DNA of 64,000 nucleotides. Origin: Tubulanus polymorphus (taxonomy: Eukaryota; Nemertea; Palaeonemertea; Tubulaniformes; Tubulanidae). Made by a program: the position numbers and the translations under genes. The notes beneath the pieces were generated by a model that saw only the letters and a list, made by a program, of their open reading frames with translations, ran no database searches and was not told where the DNA came from. The stretch is from NCBI RefSeq assembly GCF_964204645.1, contig NC_134025.1, positions 8,435,001 through 8,499,000 on the forward strand. Reading direction: 5' to 3'. Of this stretch, positions 55,001 through 64,000 are shown one piece after another. Position 1 is the first letter of the stretch, and each line of letters begins with the position of its first letter.

Positions 55001-56831
55001 CGAATCGTTGATGAGGAATTTGATCTCACTGAAAAGGACTGCATCGGTTTCATGCAACAAATCTGTAATGGACTTCGATTCATGCATCAACACAACATAC
55101 TGCATTTAGATCTGAAACCTGAAAATATTTTATGCATTGACAAACAGAGTACAAACATCAAACTCATTGACTTTGGTTTAGCTCGACGATTTGACCCGAA
55201 AAAGGAGTTGAAGGTACTCTTTGGAACACCTGAATTTATTGCTCCTGAAGTTATCAACTATGACAGAGTTGGATTTACCACAGACACTTGGAGCCTTGGC
55301 GTCATCTGCTATGTTCTGTGAGTACTTGAATAATGATATTCTCAATGATTATGATTATCTTAATATGACCTTAGATACTGACAATGCCAGTGTTAATTTT
55401 ACAGATTATCAGGGTTGTCTCCATTTGCTGGTGATAATGATCAGGAAACATTCGCAAATGTAACTGCAGCTAAATGGGACTTTGAGGACGATGAGTTCTT
55501 AGATATATCCGATGATGCTATAGAATGGATTGAAAAATTACTTCTAAAGAACAAAGAGTAAGCATTAAATTTCATGGAGTATGAGTGACTGACCCAGTAT
55601 GTGCGAGTTAGTTGGGAATCAGATTCTGTCTATTTTTTTTCCAGTTTTTGATAGATACATGTTTCTGATGATAACTAAATTATTTTTGTAGCAAACGTAT
55701 GGATGTGGAAGCCTGTTTGGCCCATCGATGGCTCGCTCAACCCACAGACCAAATGAAAGAGAAGAAATTAAGCAAAGAAAAATTAAAACACTTCCTCGCC
55801 AAGAGAAAGTGGCAGGTATGTAAATATGATCTGACAAAATTTTGTTTATGACAAGACAAACATTAAAGTTATATGAATTCAATGTGACTGGTTCAGAGTC
55901 TGGATGACTGCTTGCTTCTAAGTTGTAAGAAATGATTGAAATTTCATTATAACATACATAAAATTTTGAGTGCTTTACATGTACAATAACTGCATGAATA
56001 CTTCCTAATCCTAAACTTAAGAAAAGTTGAAAATAAAGTATGATTTAGCGGATAGATCATGACTTAACTCTTCCAATGCATGTTTAGATTTGATGTTAAG
56101 CCATTAATCAGTTGTTGAATATGAAATAGTTCATATAAACTTTGACAATTTATTATAAACTAACAATTACCGGTAGGTCACTATTTTTGTTGTTTTCATT
56201 AATTGCATGATGCATGGTGTTCTGATTTGTATTTTGTAGAAAACCGGGAATGCAATTCGAGCTATTACACGTTTGTCCCAGCTTCACAGTCGTTCTAGTA
56301 GCATGCCACGTGCTCACAGTGAAAGTAGTTTATTGAGTGGTGAATCAGACTCTGAACTCAGCGATGCGTCCGTTTCACCAGCGGGACATAGATCTTTTAC
56401 TCTCATTGATACCTAACCAGTTCGTCATAGAAACCGCCCGAAATCTTCTCACGGTCTGCTGTCATTTGTGTGTTCAGGTACAACAAGAAGCAGACGAATT
56501 CCTTGAATTGTCAAGCACTGATAAAGATCTGGAGAAGGCAAGCTTCTCCAAGAAGATGAAAGACAATGAACTGTTTGAAGGTGACACGGCACTCTTCGAG
56601 GTTAAAGTCACGTCTGCACCGAAATCCCGCGTCATTTGGTACAAGAATGATCGCGTGATGAAACCGGCAAAACATGTTGTATTCAAGCAAGAGAAAAATG
56701 GCGTTTATTCGTTGATGATTGAAAATGTTTCGATCGAAGATGACGCCGAATACAGTTGTGTGGCTTGGAATGCTGCTGGCCGCCGTTCGTGTGATGCCCA
56801 GCTGTTTGTCGAAGCTGTACAATCACCGTAA
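45973..56831 (+). CDS. MYLK: Myosin light-chain kinase-type protein (Ig array, Fn3, kinase, telokin-like Ig)
   Basis: Multi-exon gene, parts below. Domain order is basic linker, three Ig, a half Ig with unusual cassettes, Ig, linker with DYRTLL and DFRDVI, Ig, Ig, Fn3, kinase, calmodulin-binding-like helix, Ig. This is the order of smooth-muscle MLCK (actin-binding DxRxxL motifs, Ig-Ig-Fn3-kinase-regulatory helix-telokin). MLCK phosphorylates myosin regulatory light chain on calcium-calmodulin activation to trigger contraction. The start is unresolved: the first recognised exon is entered in phase 1, so an upstream coding exon is required. Candidates are the MGN-Fn3 exon (41730-42183) or the titin Ig 10 exon ending at 39451. 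It lies directly downstream of the titin-like gene on the same strand. Confidence 0.85.
46250..48799 (+). CDS. MLCK-type gene: Ig domains 1-3
   Basis: Exons 46250-46431, 46784-47027, 47521-47718, 48384-48485 and 48602-48799. Ig 1 spans the first two exons (YPPRFIIKPRKVAVDEGS, WEKDGELLSSG, EGLYTCVLSNSVG). Ig 2 starts late in the second (FAPVFEHELEDITVTDGE) and continues at 47521 (GKPVPTISWYREGK). Ig 3 uses the last two (KKPPVFVKELSPKRVNDG, NPEPVITWFKDKTELKS, EYVCIAKNPVGE). Introns of 116-665 bases show no other feature. The phases 0 and 1 alternate and close correctly. Confidence 0.85.
49062..50098 (+). CDS. MLCK-type gene: first half of an Ig followed by two unusual cassette exons
   Basis: Exon 49062-49190 codes a Ser-rich leader and the A-B strands of an Ig (RSPPRFTKELQDQEVMDG, VEMAVKVKG). 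No matching second half with the conserved Trp strand and Y-x-C was found. Instead there are two frame-preserving candidates. One is 49422-49553 (132 bases: RPVWVRNQIKLF, then VSNGDIGTACHLFK), which only faintly recalls an Ig C strand. The other is 50051-50098 (48 bases, APHESVFYSTDDSFA). Both have AG and GT borders and phase 1 on both sides. Confidence 0.5.
50493..51370 (+). CDS. MLCK-type gene: Ig, actin-binding-like linker, Ig
   Basis: Exon 50493-51076 codes a complete Ig (IQPEFIKKLEPLSIEEGS, VQWSKDGKKVKKSER, GKYTCTAENIKG), then an acidic linker with DYRTLL (50813-50830) and DFRDVI (50903-50920), then the start of the next Ig (RPEFKTKLVDQNVKEGS). Exon 51223-51370 completes it (QSRFFKMSYDD, GEYTCKATNEGG). 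DFRxxL repeats in vertebrate smooth-muscle MLCK bind F-actin. Here one motif fits D-x-R-x-x-L and the second has Ile at the last position. Placement just before the Ig-Ig-Fn3-kinase module is the same. Confidence 0.82.
52070..52634 (+). CDS. MLCK-type gene: Ig preceding the Fn3
   Basis: Exons 52070-52249 and 52491-52634. TPIFEELPKNVSVKKGKT, KAVFSGSPQPTVKWLIAG, then GGRVRIESIRDKTSL and GRYEVIINNKLGTD. No Cys in either sheet position. The 699-base intron before it shows nothing recognisable. Confidence 0.83.
52798..54122 (+). CDS. MLCK-type gene: Fn3 and acidic/aromatic linker to the kinase
   Basis: Exons 52798-52976 and 53450-53603 code an Fn3 (DIPNPPAGKPVTSRV, WSGPNYDGGSPVTNYIVE, YQFRVRAENKHGSS) ending in the acidic TSLSEDE. 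Exon 54051-54122 codes a 24-residue linker (LTKYPMLWRRTSLWETVV). In MLCKs this Fn3 sits immediately before the kinase. Phases 0, 1 and 1 chain to the kinase exon at 54530. Confidence 0.82.
54530..55815 (+). CDS. MYLK: MLCK-type Ser/Thr protein kinase domain
   Basis: Exons 54530-54617, 54701-54901, 54976-55317, 55405-55557 and 55692-55815. In order: GKGRFG loop, AAKV lysine, GGGELFERI, catalytic loop HLDLKPEN, DFGLARRF, activation segment GTPEFIAPE, DTWSLGVICYVL, SGLSPFAGDNDQET and the C-lobe LAHRWL. All catalytic residues are present. GGGELFERI, DFGLARR and SGLSPFxGDNDxET are hallmarks of smooth/non-muscle MLCK. The substrate is expected to be myosin regulatory light chain. Splice positions in the catalytic half match those of the titin-type kinase at 26797 (in the glycine loop, before [VI]SGGD/VGGGE and after YVL), supporting common descent. 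Confidence 0.93.
55728..56339 (+). CDS. Calmodulin-binding-like regulatory helix after the MLCK kinase
   Basis: Coded by the end of exon 55692-55815 and exon 56240-56339. Basic amphipathic segments KLKHFLAKRKWQ and KTGNAIRAITRLSQL closely follow the autoinhibitory and calmodulin-binding region of smooth-muscle MLCK (a Trp after basic residues, then a hydrophobic-basic alternation). A Ser-rich stretch follows (RSSSMPRAHSESSLL). The first exon ends with the intact WQ codons in phase 0. Calcium-calmodulin control of the kinase is therefore likely. Confidence 0.8.
56488..56831 (+). CDS. Telokin-like C-terminal Ig of the MLCK-type protein
   Basis: Begins EADEFLELSSTDKDLEK, then ASFSKKMKDNELFEGDT, VIWYKNDRVMKPAKHV, AEYSCVAWNAAGRR and ends EAVQSP at a stop. 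The proposed join is donor 56339 (AGTG|GTGAAT) to acceptor 56487/56488, phase 1. Without splicing, the upstream exon reads to a TAA at 56414-56416. The nearby TTCAG at 56476 looks like a better acceptor but would not keep frame with that donor, so this boundary is uncertain. MLCK genes typically end with this Ig, which in vertebrates is also made alone as telokin. Confidence 0.72.
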
Positions 56832-58826
56832 CTTATTCATTAAATCATGTTCATTATCATCTTCATCATTATTATTATTATTGAAACAAAACTACTTGTT
56901 CATATCGTATTAATTGATTTGTTGTGATGAAAGATAGTTATCAAATCTTTTAAATGATCTAAAATGATTATGTTGTAATATGATCGAGCAAAGAATTTTC
57001 TCGGGTATGCACAAATGTTGTATGGTTTTTGATTTTGTGGACACTGCTGTATTTGACAATTTTGTGAATATCCTGACAAAATTTCACCATTCTGGGTTAC
57101 CTGTACACGATTTTTTTGTATCTATTTATTTCGTAGCATATGATTATTGATGAAATCGACTCCTTGAACAAATTTTGTTGGAGACCATTTTGATATGCAT
57201 TGTTATTCTTTTCCTGAGAGAAAACTTACGATGTGATTTGCACTGAATTATGACGAATCTTCTTATGCGCGTGTAACCGGGTGTAATCCTACCACCCGAC
57301 ATGCAATTGTTGAAATTTTTATTGTTACTATGGTAACCAAGTTATGTCTAGTTGTATTTGCATAAAGAAGGTTAAAAGAGCTAAATTTTGTTGTAGTTTC
57401 CCATTCAAGATGCTGTCTTTTTTGTTGCCTTATACCATATTGTAGTAAACCTTCTCTAGTTTATACAACTTAAAATCTTTAAGATGACATGGCTTTGGTG
57501 GCCTCCCGTGTTTTTGTACTGACTATGTGATATTGAGATATGAAGTGACAGAAATACCAGATTATGTAAAATGGTGAATGCTGCCCTTGTTGAAAAGTGG
57601 CTGCACCCATTCCAGATTATGTACATGTAATCTTTAAGATACATCACTGCATAAATGACCAATATGTTAAAAGAAAACTCGTCTGAGTTACGACTAACAA
57701 TTGCTGTGGTTAGATCCCTATTGAGTGATTTTGGAGTCTCGGAAATTGAAACTTAAGACCATTAAATTTCTGAACATTAATTTTCGATGAAGTTACTAAG
57801 TGGTTCATGATGGATTGCTGGGGATTGAGTACACGTTTGTGGCTATCTTCAGTTTAACTACCCTCTCTTTATTCATCGTGGACCACTTTGCTAACTTCTT
57901 TAACTTAGACCTGGGCACATGAATGACTGTTTGTGATATTTGGTGGAATATTCGTTTACGAAAGTACGATGGCTCCAATCACCTGTTAATGCTTATTTTT
58001 GAAATTAATCATTCACAAGCTGTTTTGCTACAATCTTCACCTATTTGTGTTATCACAAATATTATGATAAAAATTTACCGTTAAAGCTTTGTAACTTTGT
58101 TTGACCCAATAAATCCTGCTGTGCCTATTAGACAAAATATCCAGTTTTATTGTTAGTATTTTGAAGAATAAATGGAAAAATCCTGGAACAATCTATGAGA
58201 CCTTTCATCTGAGCGTCATGATCAATTTGGAATTATCGATTGAAAATTATTTCAGTAGTGTGTCAGTAATTGGAAAATTATTCAGTGGACAGACCCAACT
58301 GGAGACAGATCAGACCTTAATCGTCAACGGACAGCACTAGGAATTTAAAATTTTGTGGAATATCTAGGCCTACTGTGTCATACGAATTATACAGAAATTT
58401 ACAACACTACCTTAAAATATGTATTTATGTGCACTTACAATTTTAGATTCACACACATATCTTAATTTTCGATTTCTTTCTCGGTAGTTTTTCTACCATA
58501 ACAACCTAATTCAAGCAATATTACTCAAAAATTAGAATCTATCTAATTTCATCGTCGTTGATCTAATTACTATGGTTATACTCAGATGGACATTCTACAG
58601 AACCGCCATCAGGGTGGCCTTTTTGCCTTTTACAGTAAACAGAGCACATCATCAAATTAACTTTTTCATTAAAAAGATAGTTTAACAATCTGCGACATTT
58701 TCAAAGAATACAGAATTTATTCAGTCGACTCCGAGCCGCTGTCAGATCTTGACCGTAATGTGCTGCTCCTATATTAATTACTAGCGGTGAACGTGTGAAC
58801 TAACTCAGCCACACAATATTCCTACT
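56832..58826 (+). other. 3' UTR and intergenic DNA after the MLCK-type gene
   Basis: About 2 kb without coding sequence. AATAAA poly(A) signals occur at 58108-58113 and 58167-58172. A reverse-strand open stretch at 57456-57662 has no recognisable domain. The Penelope-like element begins near the right end. Confidence 0.6.
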
Positions 58827-59100
58827 GTGGCATGCGAGTTCGCATCCTCGCTTGCCAGGGGTCCGGTATCACTCTCGAACTCTAGACTGGTTGCCGGTCT
58901 CTACCTTCAGTTAGAGACCGCTAGAGACCGGTTGATCCCGTCCTCCATTTTACATTTTCGATGCATGTCAAACATGTCATTACATCGTACCGCAAGGACT
59001 GAGAATCACGAATCCTTTACGCAACACCTACCATACCCAGTATTCCGAAATACTCTGCAAGATATTCTCGAAGAAACTACAAAACCCTCTCATCAGTGTC

Positions 59101-61627
59101 ATGTACAGCAAGCAGCGGCAGATTAAGAATCAACTCCAACTACTACTCAATGATCACCAACTTAACGAAACTCAGAGAACCGCTATCGAATCCACTGCCA
59201 ACCGAATCCACGATCAACACATCAAGTCAGCACTTCATACCAAATACAGAAAATTCGACAAACTGAAAAAACTAGAACCAGCCAACACTACCGCCAACTC
59301 CAATGTCGTCAATCTGTCTACATACGAACCATCTCAAGCCGAACTAAATGTTCTCTCCAAAGGTCTGAGCTTTTGTCCCGCCAACAATATCGACAAAGTT
59401 CAACTCTGCGGCGACATGGAACAATTTTTCAGACACCTCCGCCTCAAAGAATTCTTCCCCAGAAAGAATACTATCGACACAGGAACCTCTACATCCACAC
59501 AGTATCGACCAGAAACAGAAACCACCACAGTACAAGCCGATACCGAAAACACGCCACACACACAGATCACCAGTTCAGGCACCACAGACATCACACCAAG
59601 TGATTGTAGCAGACTACCTGTACCCGTACTCAAGACCCAATCCAGTTGGTCTCCCCCCGAAGGCCGCAACACCAAGCTCGATCTTTACATCACCAGCTTC
59701 AGAAACAGAGTCAGATCAGAAATCATCAACACCAGACCTAAAACTCAATACAATCTCACTACAGCAGAACGAAAAGCCATACTTACACTCAGAAACAACG
59801 GAGACATCATCATCAAACCTGCCGACAAAGGAGGCGCCACTGTCATCATGAATCGAAACGACTACATCAACGAAGCACACCGCCAACTTCACAACACCGA
59901 CTTCTACAAAAAACTCGACCAAGACCCCACCAGCGAGTTTACCAAAAAACTCAAACAACTTATCAAACCTCTACCCACAGAATTGAAGAACTATCTACTC
60001 GCCACAATACCAGCTGATCCAACACTGGACACCTTCTACATTCTCCCGAAGATACACAAGAAGAATAACCCCAGACGCCCAATCATCTCCGGCATCGGAA
60101 CCATCACCGAGAATATATCAGGCTACATACGTAGATCGTCTCCTACGCCCATACGCAGCGAACACACCCAGTTACATACAAGACACCACAGATTTCATCA
60201 ACAAACTCGCAAACATCCCAGCAGACCTCCCAGCAGACACCCTACTCGTCACTATGGACGTCACAGCCCTCTACACTAGCATACCACATGAAGATGGACT
60301 TACCGCGATTTCCAGAACCTTACCTAACAACGAAAACTCACAGACCATCATTGATCTCACCAAGTTCATACTTTAACACAACTACTTCAAATTCAACGGA
60401 TCGCTCTACACCCAGACCAAGGGTACAGCTATGGGCACCAGAATGCCCCCCCCCCAATACGCCAACATATTCATGTCTGTCCTTGAAGAAGACTTCCTCC
60501 AAACAGAGCAGCACTCACCACTTTTATACAATCGCTTCATCGACGACATCTTCATCATTTGGACGCATGAGCTTGAAAAACTACTTGAATTCCACAGAAA
60601 CTTCACCAACTTTCATCCAGCTATCGAACTCAGCCTCGAACACTCGCCTCTTCAAATTCCTTTTTTAGACACTCTAGTTAAAATCATCAACGGCAAACGC
60701 GAAACATCGCTCTACAGAAAACCTACTGACACCTACAGCTACCTTCACGGCACCAGCTTTCACCCACCACACACCACGAGATCCATCGTCTTTAGTCAGG
60801 CCATTCGCTACCACAGAATCTGCTCCAACACTCAAGACCGCGACCAACACCTACAACAACTGAAAAATGCATTCCACCAACTCCAGCACAACCCTGAAAC
60901 CATCGACCAACAAATCACTCGCGCTACTCACATACCCAGAGAAAGAACACTCCAATACAAACCGCCCACGTTAGAAGAAACCGAAAGAATCCCCATCGCA
61001 GTCACCTACAGTCCGCACCTACGCAGAATCCAACGAATCATATCAGATCTCCAACCCATAATCGAAGAGGATGATCATCTACGCGACATACTACCACTAA
61101 GACCAGTCATCGCGTACCGCCAACCAGCTAACCTAAGAAAACTCCTCATCAGCAGCAAACTATCCACCGAAGAAGACTCAGATAACAATTACACGCGCCC
61201 CTGCAACAAATCTAGATGTCAACTCTGCCCTCTCATCAACTCATCACCGACGGTCACCGCAGCCAACAACCAACAACTCAAAGTCACTGGACCCTACACA
61301 TGCGATTCCACCAACGTTGTTTATGCCATCACATGCGATATCTACCCTGGAACCATCTACATCGGAGAAACTGGACAAACATTACGTCAACGCTTAAACG
61401 GTCACAAATTTGATATCAGACAAAAGAAAATGGATAAACCTATCGGCGAACATTTCAATCTTCCGAACCATACCATCAGCAACCTTAAAGTGACCGCGTT
61501 ACATAAAATGAACACTTCTAATAAACATACGCGCGAAATCATGGAACAAAAACTCGTTCAACGCGGTGATACTGTTAATCTTGGCCTCAATCGCGATCTA
61601 GGATTCATGTCCCACTACAGAACGTAA
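59101..61627 (+). pseudogene. Penelope-type reverse transcriptase/GIY-YIG endonuclease, broken
   Basis: The N-terminal part (from ATG 59101, or from an earlier frame 58827-59126) has the conserved SKGLSFCP and KPADKGGATVI segments and [10 protein letters not shown]. The frame then shifts by one base at about 60130. The continuing frame holds [12 protein letters not shown], a TAA stop at 60374-60376, KGTAMGT with a C-run at 60447-60456, the catalytic RFIDDIF motif near 60540 and the strand PFLDTL. The C-terminal part has a Cys cluster (CNKSRCQLC) and the endonuclease (VVYAITC, TIYIGETGQTLRQRLNGH), ending at 61627. With at least one frameshift and one nonsense codon the copy cannot make an intact enzyme. 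It would normally prime reverse transcription at a nick made by its own endonuclease. Confidence 0.85.
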
Positions 61628-61923
61628 TTTTGTATGTTATTCATCGTATCTGAACTTATCTCGGACTTCCATCTCTTGTTATTCGTTGCTTTTAGATTCC
61701 ATCTGTTTATTTTCTTTGATATACTTTTATTTTTGATTTATTTCTCGGTGATTTGTTTTAGTTTGTTGTTCCTTAATTAATTAATTATCTACTCACTCAC
61801 TTAGTTATTAATCATCATGTCACTCATCATTTATTTGTAATTACTCTTCTCACTCAGTTCTCTGTAATTCGTGTCTATCTACCTATAAATACCGTTGTTT
61901 TTCCATTGAATATACTCATTCAC

Positions 61924-61970
61924 CTGATGAAGCTTCTATTCATTAGAAGCGAAAGCTCGTGACTCAAATA
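61924..61970 (+). ncRNA. Hammerhead-ribozyme-like motif at the 3' end of the Penelope-like element
   Basis: CTGATGA (61924-61930) is followed by a six-pair stem, GCTTCT with AGAAGC (61932-61937 / 61945-61950), and GAAA (61951-61954). These are the two conserved core strings with stem II between them. One extra A separates CTGATGA from the stem, and stems I and III are weak, so cleavage activity is doubtful. Penelope-like elements are known to carry minimal hammerheads. Confidence 0.4.
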
Positions 61971-61990
61971 AATAGTTAACCTATACAGTA

Positions 61991-63361
61991 CTACTCGTCT
62001 CGTTACTTATGTCATTATCGTAATACCTCCGGGTTAAAATGGCGTCTCATCGAATAAGCGAAACTAGGAGTAATTTCAAAATCGCACTGGAATGACTGAT
62101 TACAGTAAATCAGCTGATAATCTATGAATCATAAATGTAATCAGCAAACAAAAGGAAATTTAAAGACCGAAGAAAAGGCATTAATTGCTGTAAGTATCGA
62201 ATTAATCCGCTGATATTTACTCGGAATTCAAACGGAATACTTATTTATTTTGTAAGAAAAAGGGCTCAGCTGTGATAGTCATTCTGAAGGAAGGGGGACA
62301 CGCTTTCTTTATCAACCGTATGTGGAATATATTCAGTGAATTGTTGTGTTTATGATGATGTGAAAATGACTAGTCTTAATAAAGTTTACAATAGTTGAAC
62401 TCCTTGTTGACCAGTGTTTTGTGAGATCAGATATTTGGATCCACCGCAGCATCTCTACTTATATTCTCGGTACAGACAGTGAGTTGGGACAGACTTGGGA
62501 AACTGTAATTCAGATGATCTGGATATTCGCAATATTTTCCTCTCCTCATGGACCAAACATGATTTTTGCTAGAAATTTAGTATAAAATCCATCACGACAA
62601 ACTCTTTTTACTGCTATTCTCTATTTATTGTCCACTTCTAGTACAAAATCTTATTTAATATACAGACAGCCTGACAAGACGGTGAAATACGTATTTTGTA
62701 TTCATTTACTGTTCACAAAATTTAAAAGACTGAAGTGAAGTTACCTGTCGTATAATATTTTCACCACAATGAAATTGACTGCTAATGTCCAGTGTCACGT
62801 TCAGAATGACAAATTAATCATCTTAAGTGAACAAACAAATTGCCAGTGTCGTGGCCTCTGCTGCATGGCTGCTTCAGTTCAGTATGTCAGTGACAGTAGA
62901 GATTGGTTTATCCATCTCAAGTTCGTTGTTGACTATTGACGACCGTTCCTTCACGCAGGGTAGATTTAGACGGCGCTGTAACGGAGACATCCTGAATTGT
63001 ATATCGATATTTTCGAAGCCACGTAGTACAGGTGCCCGCGTTACCTGATAGTTTTGGTCGAGTTTCTTTCTTCATTGGTGTAAAAATCGACTTTAAAGCG
63101 ATCCATGGAACGTAAATTGAGACACTTCGAGGCCAAATTCGGTTTTCGTATCTAGTCCACTAATGGTCGGAACTAATAACCGAATGCGCTTGATTTTCGA
63201 ACTATTTCCGGAATATAATTTCAACTAACGGACATTCGGTTTCGTTTAGTTCGACTGTAGTCAGATAACTCAGATAACCGAAGGTGGCTCGGGTTCGAGA
63301 AAATGATTCACGGACCGGACGTGAAAAGCAGTTAATTTTATAGCTGGGCAGTGAAATGGGG
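61991..63361 (+). other. Flanking DNA right of the Penelope-like element
   Basis: About 1.4 kb with no recognised gene. A 73-codon open stretch at 62827-63048 has no domain, splice or composition support. I see nothing else here. Confidence 0.5.
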
Positions 63362-63568
63362 GTGTTACTAAAAACTATGCGCCACTAAAACGAAGACCTA
63401 TGCACTTTGGGGTATTAGAACTATGCATGACTAAAAAGAAGTCCGAAGATACTCGAAATCATCACTTGGGGCGCTCTGTACCACCTCTGCCGGAAACGTT
63501 AATTGCCTGGTCGGTTTTCTCGGGTGCATATTGTCTTTGTTTTTAGTAGTGCTTCGTTTTAGTAACAC
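63362..63568. repeat. Short 12-base inverted repeat with CTAAAA-rich interior
   Basis: GTGTTACTAAAA at 63362-63373 is perfectly inverted at 63557-63568. Between them, ACTATGC and ACTAAAA/CGAAG words recur several times. It could be a degraded terminal-inverted-repeat element of about 207 bases, but no target duplication is visible. Confidence 0.3.
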
Positions 63569-63718
63569 TCGTTGCTTAACTAAACGAATGACATATTTCA
63601 AAATCAATCATATTTATTCTCATACAACAATTATACAAAATACCAGGTTTGTGCTCGAGGAAATATAATGTATGTAAGCTCCTCAAACACGGACTTTCAA
63701 AAACAACTAGCCCAACCA

Positions 63719-63832
63719 CCATAGGCGTATAATCTATTAACGAGAGTTAATACGCCCATGGTCCAACCATAGACTCTAAAACAGAAACGTCTATGGCCCA
63801 CAACCATGGACTCTTAAACGGTGAGTCCATGG
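63719..63832. repeat. Three consecutive hairpins with CCAT(A/G)G ends
   Basis: Hairpin 1, 63719-63761: CCATAGGCGTAT and its near-inverse ending CGCCCATGG, with inner TATTAAC/GTTAATA arms and a GAGA loop. Hairpin 2, 63767-63796: CCATAGAC / GTCTATGG, loop of 14. Hairpin 3, 63804-63832: CCATGGACTC / GAGTCCATGG, perfect 10-base arms, loop of 9. Each is preceded by CAACCA or a variant. Function unknown. Confidence 0.6.
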
Positions 63833-64000
63833 CTCCCCGCACTAAAACCAGAGATAGCCTGGCCAAATACTCTGGAAAGCGTAGGATTAAGTAATCAATC
63901 TGATTTACATTCTTACATCATTTATTTTCACATACCATATTAACTTTTAGCTTATTTTCTCAAATTTTAATAGTAATTTTATTTCTATTACTATGTATGA

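Larger units (their letters stand above)
58827..61990 (+). mobile_element. Penelope-like retroelement, decayed copy
   Basis: A GC-richer island in AT-rich DNA. It codes for a reverse transcriptase and a GIY-YIG endonuclease, the defining pair of Penelope-like elements, followed by a 3' region with a hammerhead-like fold near 61924. Exact ends and target-site duplications could not be assigned by eye. The element follows the MLCK-type gene in the same orientation and seems unrelated to it. Confidence 0.8.

Noticed and set aside
58827-59126. Separate 99-codon gene at the left of the Penelope-like element
   Set aside because: Its end overlaps the element's start in another frame and it looks like decayed element leader, not an independent gene.
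62827-63048. 73-codon open frame right of the element
   Set aside because: Short, no domain, no splice or composition support.
1-64000. CRISPR arrays, operons, rRNA or tRNA genes
   Set aside because: The DNA is intron-rich animal sequence; no direct-repeat/spacer array, ribosomal RNA segment or cloverleaf with intact arms was seen.

Overview
The window is AT-rich, intron-dense animal DNA. Domain-sized exons are separated by introns mostly of 80-300 bases with GT-AG ends. The large content is striated-muscle giant-protein coding sequence, so the source is a muscle-bearing metazoan. The compact introns and the domain layout point to an invertebrate (spiralian or invertebrate deuterostome); I cannot place it further. 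All convincing genes are on the + strand.

Region 1 (1 to about 39.5 kb) is the 3' part of a titin/twitchin-family gene whose 5' part lies outside the window. From 36 to 17380 the order is Ig-Ig-Fn3-Fn3-Fn3 repeated. Two alternating versions of this five-domain block make a ten-domain super-repeat with a genomic period of about 3.85 kb. After one more Ig pair come sixteen consecutive Fn3 domains (18334-24904), then Ig-Ig-Fn3, a protein kinase (26797-28036), a basic kinase tail, and ten Ig domains with short serine/tyrosine-rich linkers and candidate microexons (29398-39451). Ig-Ig-Fn3-kinase followed by ten Igs matches the A-band/M-line end of titin better than twitchin, which has about five Igs after its kinase.

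Region 2 (about 39.5-45.9 kb) contains a 696-codon open exon that starts with its own well-placed ATG at 41730. It has one Fn3 domain, a long acidic disordered stretch, and a basic Ser/Pro tail with several SxIP-type motifs, the signature of microtubule plus-end (EB) binding. It may be an independent short product, an alternative first exon of the downstream kinase gene, or both.

Region 3 (45973-56831) is a myosin light-chain kinase-type gene: Ig domains, two DxRxxL-like actin-binding motifs, Ig-Ig-Fn3, an intact Ser/Thr kinase, a calmodulin-binding-like basic helix and a telokin-like terminal Ig. Its first recognised exon is in phase with the last titin exon, so the two kinases could belong to one giant transcription unit or to two adjacent genes.

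Region 4 (56832-64000) is 3' flank and repeats: a decayed Penelope-like retroelement with reverse transcriptase and GIY-YIG endonuclease (about 58.8-62.0 kb), a hammerhead-ribozyme-like fold at its 3' end, and a run of three hairpins near 63.7-63.8 kb. Exon boundaries were read by eye from splice consensus and reading-frame continuity. No transcript or database search was available.
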